Assembly (NCBI GenBank): GCA_937927525.1
Contig: CALBDR010000342.1
Span: forward strand, 1-10,536
Source of the DNA: an uncultured Candidatus Melainabacteria bacterium
Lineage (GTDB): Bacteria > Cyanobacteriota > Vampirovibrionia > LMEP-6097
Direction: 5' to 3'
Length of the DNA: 10,536 nucleotides
Part shown: positions 4,950 to 10,536 of the stretch, piece after piece
Layout of the letters: each line of letters starts with the position of its first letter
Numbering within the stretch: position 1 is the stretch's first letter
Notes under the pieces: generated by a model
Told to the model about the DNA's origin: nothing
Database searches by the model: none
What the model saw: only the letters and a program-made list of their open reading frames with translations
Translations under genes and position numbers: made by a program

Positions 4950-6528
4950 GGAAAATCACTTCAGTACCACAATCCATAAATGGAACCATGAGGATTGGAG
5001 ATATTTCAATAGAAAAGAGAGATACAAGGCTGACTTTACAGGGAGACATAGATCTGGAAACTTTAGAGATCTCGGTTTCAATGAAATAAAACCGTTTATC
5101 AGTAACGACTATATCCATAAGCTTGGTATCAGTACAAGCGATTACGATACTCTTGAGATTAGAGCTAGGTTCGATCAAAGTAGTGATGAGCCATTAAGTA
5201 AGATTTATTGGAAAAATGAAGTTGGTGAAGAGGACTTTAAAGATGAAAAATCCATTTCATTCCAAGCTCCATATGATAGATCTACTCAAGTTTTCACTTT
5301 AAAACTATCTGACACCCCTAAATGGACTGGAACTTTAACGGGAATGGCTATAGAGCCATTTACTAGAGACCAAGATTCAGGAATTAGATCTAGGGCAATG
5401 TTATATTACATAAAGCTTATAGATAGCTCAGGTACGAATCCAGATAAATTAATTTTATATACCAGCTCTTATGCAGAAAGATGGACAAATGATTTCTTCA
5501 GGGTAAATGCATTTGGTAACTTTATAGATCTACTGAAAGATAATGCAAAAAGTCCATCCATGCTCTTTTACTTAGATAACTACCTAAACAATAAAGCTTA
5601 TGCAAACGAAAATTATGCAAGAGAAATCATGGAACACACACTAGGAGTGAATGGGGGTTATACAGAAGAGGATGTTAGAAATGTTGCAGAATTATTTACT
5701 GGACTTACTTACATCACAGACGAGGTTTTCTTTGATGAAACTCAACACCAATTCCAAAACTTAGAGGTTTCATTCTTAGATGAAACTATTCCGGGTGGCA
5801 CGACAAAAGAAGATTTTGTAAATCAAGTAGATACATTCCTTGAAAAGCTAGGCTCCCACCAATCTACTGCAAAATTTATTTGTAAAAAGTTAATTGAATA
5901 TTTTGTTGATGAGAACATACCGAGCAATTTACAAACGGCATGTGAAACTAGTTTCCTTGCAAATACAAGTGATCCAAATCAATTGAAGAAAGTTATGGAA
6001 AGCATTTTACTGGATGAAGAATTTATCAGTTATACTCACTACCGTAATAAAATAGCAAACCCCATGTTTCAATCACTACAAGTTATGAGAGCAGCAGTCG
6101 ACTACAACCTAGATGAAAACTACAACTCATGCTATAAAAACACTATCTACGGTCAAGCAGCTAGCCAAGAATTTATTCCAGGCTTTGCTGGACCACCAAC
6201 AGGTTATAAAGAACAGAGTACGAGCTGGATGAATCAAGGACAACTAGTAAAAAGAATTGCTTTTAATAAAAAAGTAGCTGATAACCATACCTACAAAGGT
6301 GTAAGTCTAACTAAAACCATCGAGAAGTTTAGTGGTAAAACTAAAGAAGATTTCTTAAGATATGTTCTTGATCTATTCATCGCAGACTCTTATACAAAAG
6401 AAGAATTTAATGTTCTACTTACAATCTTTCCAGAAGACTTTGAGGTAAATAATAATTCTAATAATGTTGCAACTATGAAAAAGATTTTCTTCCTTGCATC
6501 CAGCATGCCAAGAGCTCAATTATTTTAA
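4947..6528 (+). pseudogene. DUF1800-family protein, 5'-truncated or frameshifted, with embedded beta-sandwich-like domain
   Basis: The reading frame is open from 4936 to the stop at 6526-6528, but its first in-frame ATG is at 5344, inside a domain; no GTG or TTG occurs earlier. At the front it encodes LWENHFSTTIHKW, matching the DUF1800 motif usually seen as FWxNHF. Later come FFRVNAFGNFIDLL, MLFYLDNYLNNKAYANENYA, GVNGGYTEEDVRNVAELFTG and the normal family ending LASSMPRAQLF, so the C-terminal part is complete. The roughly 100 residues that normally precede the NHF motif, including the HLLxRAxFG-type start, are absent. Between the NHF motif and the NAFGNF motif sits an insert of about 150 residues, including YDTLEIRARF, KIYWKNEVGE, FTLKLSDTPKWTGTLTGMAI and MLYYIKLID, which resembles a carbohydrate-binding-like beta-sandwich. 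DUF1800 proteins are typically secreted and often paired with DUF1501; their biochemical role is unknown. No DUF1501 partner or signal peptide is present here. The gene is probably broken; a sequencing indel at 4949-4951 is the main alternative. Confidence 0.75.
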
Positions 6529-6716
6529 CAGTAAGATTAATCTGTGTTATGAAAGAGGCTCAGACATATCATCATAATTATTGATATCATAGGGACCAGC
6601 ATAGGTTTAGCGTTTACTGCTGAAAGTTCAATCAACAAAAAAATCAATAACAGCTTAATCTAGTAAAACCACTGCACAAAAAACAATCCAAACCCCAAAA
6701 CCACTAAACTTAGTCT
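6529..6716 (+). other. intergenic region with a signal-peptide-like open frame
   Basis: No intact gene is visible in these 188 bases between the DUF1800 gene and the yraN-type gene. An open frame at 6553-6663 without a start codon encodes a basic start (KRLRH), a run of isoleucines and a small-residue stretch GLAFTA, much like a signal peptide. An ATG at 6549 is one base out of frame with it. It may be a decayed remnant of a secreted-protein gene. I see no clear terminator and no convincing promoter for the next gene. Confidence 0.3.
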
Positions 6717-7076
6717 ATGAATCATAGACAATTAGGTTTCGAAAAAGAAAAACTTGCTGCAGAATACCTAGAATCACTAAATTATAAAATCATAGAAAAA
6801 AATTGGCACTACTCTAACCGAGGTGAAATCGACATCATAGCTATAGACCCAAGTAGATTTAATGAAAAGTATCTTGTTTTCATTGAAGTAAAATACCGTA
6901 GCTATAACATTGAAGAAAGCTTAAAAGCTCTTAGCTTCGAAAAACAAAAACAAATTAAAAAACTTGCCTTATACTATCTAAAGAAGAATAAACTTAAGTT
7001 AAGTACTAATATCAGTTTTGATTTTATTGCCATAAGTAATGATGAACTTAAACACCTTAAAAATATTTTTTACTAA
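6717..7076 (+). CDS. yraN: YraN/UPF0102-family endonuclease-like protein
   Basis: The 119 residues fit the UPF0102 (YraN) family, a small restriction-endonuclease-like fold found widely in bacteria and often encoded beside rnhB or the 16S methyltransferase rsmI. Its exact cellular role is unsettled. The family pattern is complete: an N-terminal GFEKEKLAAEYLESLNYKII (7-26), GEIDIIAID (36-44), VFIEVKYR (54-61) and the late strand FDFIAIS (101-107). Asp39, Glu57 and Lys59 form the PD-(D/E)xK-type acidic and lysine triad seen in nucleases of this fold, so catalysis is possible. It is predicted to be cytoplasmic. There is no Shine-Dalgarno site before the ATG. Its last 38 bases overlap the start of the next gene, which suggests cotranscription, although the downstream product is exported and no functional link is obvious. 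Confidence 0.9.
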   Translation: MNHRQLGFEKEKLAAEYLESLNYKIIEKNWHYSNRGEIDIIAIDPSRFNEKYLVFIEVKYRSYNIEESLKALSFEKQKQIKKLALYYLKKNKLKLSTNISFDFIAISNDELKHLKNIFY

Positions 7077-8244
7077 AGTAACTTTACTCATAAGCATAGC
7101 CTTGCTTAGCACTCCCTCTATGGCTACTGAACCATTGTTTTCACCTGATAGTAAGGATTTATTCAATATTAAATTTATTCGCCCTGAAAAAGAAGAGAAC
7201 CCTAGTCTAGACAAAGAGATTAATCTATCATTCTATGAAACAAGAGTCTCAGAAATTCTTTTAACAATATCGAAAATTGGTGAATTTAATTTAGTATACC
7301 CGAAAAATCTCGATAAAAAAATATCAATCAACCTTCATAAAAGAACTATCGCTGAAGCAATTGAAGATATTTTACACACAGCAAAATTAAAAAGTAGTTT
7401 TGAAAACAATAGCCTAAAAGTTTATACAGAAGACCTTCGCAAACTAGAATTCTATAATATTGCCACTAGCTATAGCTCTTCAAAACTAGTTTCTAAACTA
7501 TTAAATGAACATCTCTTTAAACAAATCATTATCAGCCAAGATAGAAATCTACCGAAACCCTATTCATTTGTAAACCCTGCAAATAATGAAATCACAATCG
7601 CAGCGAACCCAGAACAATTCAGAATTGCACAAGATTTTATAAATAGTATAGATCGCAACCAAGATATAAAAGTTATTAAACTTAAATACCTAAGCTCAAT
7701 AAAGGCAGAGAGAATCATTAAAGAAAATTTTCCAAATCTTCAAACTGAGAAAAAAATAAAACAAATTATACTTACAGGAAATGCAGCAAGCAATATGCTT
7801 GCTGAAAAGCTTATAGAAAAAGTAGATCTTCCTGGTTCACTCCAGGACCTCTACGTAGAATACTTCTTAGTTAAAGAACACTTGAATGATAGACAGGAAC
7901 TCTATATAAAAGAGTTTTTAGTGCCAGCGACATTAATGAAAATCCCTGAAGCAATCTATGCTAACGATAGATTCCAACAACTTCAGAGCAGTTTAAAACC
8001 TTTGTTTAAAGAGAAATTAAAATTAGATACTGATAGCATACAGAGAAATATTAGAGGAACGAATATAGAAGTCATCCCTGTATCTAAAGAATCTTACGTT
8101 ATTAAAATGCGTAACCAAACTAATAAAATCATGGATAAAACTTTAGTTGCATACTTAGATAGAGCGAAAAATCTATTCTCAGATAAACACTTAAAAAAAG
8201 ATATGCACAACAGGCTAATCCTAGTAATGATGAAATTAGATTAA
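7039..8244 (+). CDS. exported protein with secretin-type N-domains but no secretin barrel
   Basis: Residues 1-29 form a signal peptide: a short basic start, hydrophobic core LLISIALLS and a likely cleavage after SMA, so the product is exported. Residues about 60-130 (INLSFYETRVSEILLTISK onward, ending SLKVYT) resemble the secretin/TonB short N-terminal (STN or N0) domain. Residues about 135-207 and 210-266 resemble N1-type repeats: VIKLKYLSS, then ILTGNAASNMLAEKLIEKVD, the usual 'L-x-V-x-G ... I-x-x-L-D' pattern. Secretins then continue into a beta-barrel of about 250 residues; here only about 135 unrelated polar residues follow, with no barrel signature. At 401 residues it therefore cannot be a complete secretin. 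It could be a periplasmic adaptor for a type IV pilus or type II secretion channel, or a diverged protein that reuses the fold. Two adjacent ATGs (7039, 7042) could start it; both overlap the yraN-type gene. A hairpin terminator follows the stop. Confidence 0.75.
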   Translation: MMNLNTLKIFFTKVTLLISIALLSTPSMATEPLFSPDSKDLFNIKFIRPEKEENPSLDKEINLSFYETRVSEILLTISKIGEFNLVYPKNLDKKISINLHKRTIAEAIEDILHTAKLKSSFENNSLKVYTEDLRKLEFYNIATSYSSSKLVSKLLNEHLFKQIIISQDRNLPKPYSFVNPANNEITIAANPEQFRIAQDFINSIDRNQDIKVIKLKYLSSIKAERIIKENFPNLQTEKKIKQIILTGNAASNMLAEKLIEKVDLPGSLQDLYVEYFLVKEHLNDRQELYIKEFLVPATLMKIPEAIYANDRFQQLQSSLKPLFKEKLKLDTDSIQRNIRGTNIEVIPVSKESYVIKMRNQTNKIMDKTLVAYLDRAKNLFSDKHLKKDMHNRLILVMMKLD

Positions 8245-8248
8245 AAAA

Positions 8249-8279
8249 TAGAGCAAACTATTTGTAACAGTTTGCTCTA
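8249..8279. terminator. bidirectional intrinsic terminator
   Basis: TAGAGCAAACT (8249-8259) and AGTTTGCTCTA (8269-8279) form a perfect 11-base stem around a 9-base loop. Read on the minus strand, the hairpin is followed at once by TTTTTTAA, a strong terminator for the small minus-strand gene ending at 8309. Read on the plus strand it lies five bases after the stop of the secretin-like gene and has only a weak U-tail (CTGATTT), so it works less well in that direction. Confidence 0.85.
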
Positions 8280-8308
8280 CTGATTTCCCATAGCTTTGTT
8301 CTTTGAAT

Positions 8309-8515
8309 TCAACAAATTACATCAAAGATGGCATCGATTTTTTGAGGGAAGTATATATGTCTTGGGGAGAAACCAATGTATCTTTGTCCGTTATTTTTTG
8401 AAACCTTAGAATCAACTAGGTAAAAAATACTTTGTGTAATTTTATAAACTTTAAAATTAATCCTAGATAAGGCTTTAAAAAATTTCACTTTGATTAAAAT
8501 ATCTTCTAAATCCAT
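8309..8515 (-). CDS. small unrecognised basic protein (68 residues)
   Basis: I do not recognise this protein. It is 68 residues long, rich in Lys and Ile, with no signal peptide or clear membrane helix; the middle (YKITQSIFYLVDSKVSKNNG) and end (GFSPRHIYFPQKIDAIFDVI) suggest a compact alpha/beta fold. The case for a real gene comes from its signals. The ATG at 8515 has AAGGA six bases upstream. A promoter with a perfect TATAAT and an 18-base spacer lies about 30 bases before it. A strong intrinsic terminator follows about 30 bases after the stop. Together these make a complete monocistronic unit facing its neighbours. Short length and lack of a known family leave some doubt. It could be a regulator or a toxin-like protein, but nothing seen decides this. 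Confidence 0.6.
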   Translation of the reverse strand: MDLEDILIKVKFFKALSRINFKVYKITQSIFYLVDSKVSKNNGQRYIGFSPRHIYFPQKIDAIFDVIC

Positions 8516-8548
8516 CTCTAGTCCTTAGTCTATTACTCTTACAAATAT

Positions 8549-8578
8549 ATTATACCCTACTGATTATTTTAATATCAA
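8549..8578 (-). promoter_or_regulatory. sigma-70 promoter of the 68-residue gene
   Basis: On the minus strand TTGATA (8573-8578, 5 of 6 to consensus) is followed after 18 bases by a perfect TATAAT (8549-8554). Transcription should begin near 8542, giving a leader of about 27 bases that includes the AAGGA site. It is the best promoter match I found in the window. Confidence 0.7.
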
Positions 8579-8625
8579 AAGTATCCACAGGGAAAATTAA
8601 ATAAATGTTATAAATCATTCAAACT

Positions 8626-8653
8626 AAAAAAAACAAGGCCCTCTAGGAAAGGG
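8626..8653 (-). terminator. intrinsic terminator after the sigma/membrane-protein operon
   Basis: On the minus strand CCCT and AGGG (8650-8653 and 8639-8642) form a short G/C-rich stem with a 7-base loop, followed shortly by a run of eight T residues (8626-8633). The stem is only four pairs, but position, about 50 bases past the stop codon at 8705, and the long T-run fit a terminator for the sigma-factor operon. Confidence 0.5.
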
Positions 8654-8669
8654 TTTCAAAAACCAAAAC

Positions 8670-8705
8670 ATACCACTCGCCCTATTCCAACCAACCAGTC
8701 GGTAT
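8670..8705. repeat. inverted repeat at the end of the membrane-protein gene
   Basis: ATACCACT (8670-8677) and AGTCGGTAT (8697-8705) are complementary apart from one bulged C. Their 19-base spacer contains a CCAACCAACCAG run. The second arm reaches the last base of the stop codon. It could stabilise the 3' end of the message ahead of the terminator. Confidence 0.35.
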
Positions 8706-9277
8706 CATTTCAAGGCAGAACAAAGCCTAAAAAACTTATGAGTTTCCTCCTCATCAAGCAAAAATCTAATCTTCAAAGAAAGCTTACTAGCTAATAGCTT
8801 TAACTGATAATTCAAATCTGAAATCTCTAACTCAAGATCACCATTATTATTTTCATTTAGTTGAGAATTCAAATGTTCAATTTTATCTACTAAATCCTTT
8901 TTCTTTACTAAGTAATCATCCACTAGGGAACGAATTTTTTCTTCCTTCTCTTCTTGAAGCTCTAGCTTCTCCCAAGGAAAATCATCATCAATAGCATCGA
9001 CATAACTATACTCAAGACTTAAAAAAGTTTGATCAGTTTTTAGAGAAGCTCTAGTTTTATTTTGTAAAAAGAAAAGCGAAGCAAAAGAAGCCACAGCCAC
9101 AAAAACAACAATTAAAAACCAGGGAGCTAACTTCTCAAGCTTAAACCAGAACAATAAAGCTCTATTAACCTTATAGACTCTATTAGTCTCCTCATTAACA
9201 TTTTTTATAACTTGCAATCGAGAACTTTTCTGTATCTTCTCTTCGAGTGACGCAAAATAACTCTCAAAATCATTCAT
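8705..9277 (-). CDS. single-span membrane protein, probable sigma-factor regulator with CnrX/Spy-like periplasmic domain
   Basis: The 190 residues divide into a cytoplasmic stretch (1-50), one membrane helix (about 53-71, PWFLIVVFVAVASFASLFF) and a charged helical domain outside (about 100-190). The outer part has LQEEKEEKIRSLVDDYLVKK, a second long helix, then DEEETHKFF. This is reminiscent of the LTxxQ-type pattern of the CpxP/Spy/ZraP/CnrX group, in which two long helices form a hairpin ending in an 'LTPEQ' repeat. The gene follows an ECF sigma gene by 64 bases on the same strand and precedes a terminator, as expected for an anti-sigma or sensor partner. There is no zinc-binding anti-sigma motif (HxxxCxxC). 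By analogy with CnrY and CnrX of the metal-responsive CnrH system, the N-terminus might bind the sigma factor and the outer domain sense metal or envelope stress; this is inference. Few His or Cys residues (His135, His180, Cys186) argue against strong metal binding. No Shine-Dalgarno site is evident. Confidence 0.7.
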   Translation of the reverse strand: MNDFESYFASLEEKIQKSSRLQVIKNVNEETNRVYKVNRALLFWFKLEKLAPWFLIVVFVAVASFASLFFLQNKTRASLKTDQTFLSLEYSYVDAIDDDFPWEKLELQEEKEEKIRSLVDDYLVKKKDLVDKIEHLNSQLNENNNGDLELEISDLNYQLKLLASKLSLKIRFLLDEEETHKFFRLCSALK

Positions 9278-9341
9278 AGACTTATAATAAGCTTAGCAAT
9301 AAACTAAAACTAAATTCAGGAAAACTTGACATTAAAATTAT

Positions 9342-10025
9342 TTAAGCGAAGTGCTCAATATCATAATCTTCATCATAGAATGATTTTTCACCAAGCTGAG
9401 GTCTAATAATATCTTGTAACTTCTCTCTGGCACGAGAAAGTCTTGACTTAATAGTCCCGATAGCACAGTTAAGTAATTCAGCCATTTCATCGTATTGAAG
9501 ACCCTGAAGCTCTCTAAGAACAATTACTGTTCTGTACTGCTCTGGAAGTTGTGAAATAGCATTTTGTAAAATATTCTTAAGTTCAGTATTACTGAAAACA
9601 TCATCAGGAACTGAAGAAGTGTCGATGATTTGTCTTTGTAACTCTTGACCAAATTCTTCATGCTCAAAAGCTTGATCAAGACTAAAGTTTTTAGCCTGTT
9701 TAGGTCTCTTTCTAAGTTCATCATAGAAAATATTTACAACAATTTGATTAACCCAAGACTTAAAAGCATGGGGACTTTTTAAAGAGTGTATTCCTCTAAA
9801 TACTCTAATAAAAACTTCTTGTGAAAGATCATTTAAATCTTCCCATTCAGGAGCTAACTGGTAAAGGAATGCATAAACAATTTTTTGGTATCTTTTAACA
9901 AGCTCCTTAAAGGCAACTTTGTCGCCAAGCTGACACATTGAGATAATCTCAAAATCACCTAACTTAGAACAATCGGCTTTTACGCCCTCTTGCTTGTTTT
10001 TCTTGTTAAATAAAGAAAATTTCAT
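9342..10025 (-). CDS. ECF-type RNA polymerase sigma factor
   Basis: This is an extracytoplasmic-function sigma factor of the RpoE/SigW type, which directs RNA polymerase to a stress regulon. With the ATG at 10025 it has 227 residues. Sigma region 2 covers about 38-107, with DLSQEVFIRVFRGIHSL (66-82, core binding) and SWVNQIVVNIFYDELRKR (90-107, -10 recognition). An acidic linker follows (120-147). Region 4 covers about 150-205: LPEQYRTVIVLRELQGLQYD, then the helix-turn-helix AELLNCAIGTIKSRLSRARE. An acidic, aromatic tail (FYDEDYDIEHFA) ends the protein. A TTG at 10046 would add seven residues, but I prefer the ATG because a -10 box lies only eight bases before it and would fall inside the longer version's coding sequence. 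The membrane protein downstream is the likely regulator. The promoter looks like a sigma-70 promoter, so self-activation is not obvious. Confidence 0.95.
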   Translation of the reverse strand: MKFSLFNKKNKQEGVKADCSKLGDFEIISMCQLGDKVAFKELVKRYQKIVYAFLYQLAPEWEDLNDLSQEVFIRVFRGIHSLKSPHAFKSWVNQIVVNIFYDELRKRPKQAKNFSLDQAFEHEEFGQELQRQIIDTSSVPDDVFSNTELKNILQNAISQLPEQYRTVIVLRELQGLQYDEMAELLNCAIGTIKSRLSRAREKLQDIIRPQLGEKSFYDEDYDIEHFA

Positions 10026-10033
10026 ATAATTAA

Positions 10034-10062
10034 ATACTAATCCCAATATATATTTTCGTCAA
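10034..10062 (-). promoter_or_regulatory. promoter of the ECF sigma gene
   Basis: On the minus strand TTGACG (10057-10062, 5 of 6) and TAGTAT (10034-10039, 4 of 6) are 17 bases apart. The -10 ends eight bases before the ATG at 10025, so the message should start within a base or two of the start codon. This matches the lack of a Shine-Dalgarno site and argues for the ATG over the upstream TTG. Confidence 0.55.
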
Positions 10063-10095
10063 TAAGAAGCTAGATCGAAAATTCAATTAAATACC

Positions 10096-10127
10096 GTTGA
10101 GTAAACTCACAATAATTTGTTAAACTC
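10096..10127 (+). promoter_or_regulatory. candidate tpiA promoter with repeats
   Basis: TTGAGT (10097-10102) and TAAACT (10121-10126) are 18 bases apart, and the second is preceded by TG plus one base, an extended -10. The -35 lies in the inverted repeat TGAGT-AA-ACTCA (10098-10109). TAAACTCA occurs twice (10102-10109 and 10121-10128), 19 bases apart. The leader would be about 14 bases with a weak GGAA site before the ATG. Confidence 0.4.
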
Positions 10128-10146
10128 ATAAACGGAATAAATTTAT

Positions 10147-10536
10147 ATGAGAAAACCATTAATAATTGCAAATTGGAAACTAAATAAAACAAAAGCTGAA
10201 TCTAAAGCTTTTGTAGCAGAATTTTCAGAGAAAGTAAGAGATAGTCAAAATGACGTTGACGTAATTTTATCTGCTCCATTTACGAGCATAGAAACTGTTG
10301 TAACTGAATTAAAAACTAATAATTTAGATAAAGTTGAAGTTGCAGCTCAAGACGTAAGCCAGTTTGAATCTGGAGCTTACACTGGTGAAATAAACACTGC
10401 AATGCTTGAAGAATTAGGTGTTACTAGTGTAATAGTAGGTCACTCAGAAAGAAGAGAAATCTTCAACGAAGACAATTCTGTAATTAAGGCTAAATCAGAA
10501 AAAGTGCTAAAAGATTCTTTAAAACTAATTTTCTGT
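10147..10536 (+). CDS. tpiA: triosephosphate isomerase (partial, 3' end outside)
   Basis: TpiA interconverts dihydroxyacetone phosphate and glyceraldehyde 3-phosphate in glycolysis and gluconeogenesis. The first 130 codons are in the window and show the family start IIANWKLNKT (6-15, with the substrate-binding Asn9 and Lys11), AAQDVSQFESGAYTGEI (71-87), and VGHSERREIF (98-107) with the electrophilic histidine at position 100. The sequence ends at IFC, just before the next conserved stretch; the catalytic glutamate and the flexible loop 6 lie outside. The ATG at 10147 is at the family's normal start. A weak GGAA lies about nine bases upstream. The gene is divergent from the ECF sigma gene across a 121-base region with a promoter for each direction. 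Codon use is like that of its neighbours and nothing suggests transfer. Confidence 0.97.
   Translation, partial: MRKPLIIANWKLNKTKAESKAFVAEFSEKVRDSQNDVDVILSAPFTSIETVVTELKTNNLDKVEVAAQDVSQFESGAYTGEINTAMLEELGVTSVIVGHSERREIFNEDNSVIKAKSEKVLKDSLKLIFC

Noticed and set aside
4947..4979. Programmed +1 frameshifting into the DUF1800 frame at CCA-TAA-A
   Set aside because: There is no internal Shine-Dalgarno-like stimulator or downstream structure as in prfB, and slippage there would skip the conserved LWENHF motif.
8579..8591. A near match to a DnaA box (GTATCCACA), which could hint at a replication origin
   Set aside because: It is a single 8-of-9 match, a similar one occurs near 1281-1290, and there is no cluster, no dnaA/dnaN gene and no AT-rich unwinding element beside it.
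10026..10046. A TTG start for the sigma factor that adds seven residues
   Set aside because: The TTG has no Shine-Dalgarno site, the added residues are not typical of the family, and the -10 box at 10034-10039 would lie inside the coding sequence.

Overview
This AT-rich, gene-dense window looks like ordinary chromosome from a bacterium close to the Cyanobacteria, most plausibly the non-photosynthetic Melainabacteria/Vampirovibrionia. That assignment is an inference of moderate strength. It rests on a YvcK protein with an N-terminal membrane anchor, low GC, several genes without a Shine-Dalgarno site, and a DUF1800 protein. No marker here fixes the taxon. I see no tRNA, rRNA, CRISPR array, transposase, phage gene or integration site.

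Layout. The left edge holds the first 34 codons of a response regulator (minus strand, own promoter), preceded on the same strand by leuB, the leucine-pathway 3-isopropylmalate dehydrogenase. A 168-base divergent region separates leuB from an unrecognised 439-residue plus-strand protein. That gene converges on a compact minus-strand operon, crcB > rapZ C-terminal domain > yvcK, whose stop codon overlaps that of the unknown gene. From about 4.95 to 6.53 kb lies a DUF1800-family gene that has lost its N-terminal half-domain and has no in-frame start codon for its first 400 bases. An extra beta-sandwich-like domain is embedded between two DUF1800 motifs. Next come a yraN-type gene and, overlapping it, a secreted protein with secretin-type N-domains but no secretin barrel. 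A bidirectional terminator separates these from a small minus-strand gene that has its own promoter and ribosome binding site. The right end carries an ECF sigma factor followed by a one-span membrane protein, likely its regulator, and then, divergently, the first 130 codons of tpiA.

How the genes relate. leuB and tpiA are housekeeping metabolism. The crcB operon joins a fluoride exporter to two proteins connected with carbon and cell-wall metabolism (RapZ-C and YvcK). The sigma factor and membrane protein look like an envelope- or metal-stress switch resembling the CnrH/CnrY/CnrX type. Several promoters sit so close to the start codon that their mRNAs should be leaderless or nearly so (leuB, crcB, the sigma gene), whereas other genes have clear Shine-Dalgarno sites. 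The most unusual items are the decapitated DUF1800 gene with its embedded domain, the stand-alone RapZ-C in a fluoride-channel operon, the barrel-less secretin-like protein, and the sigma/membrane-sensor pair.
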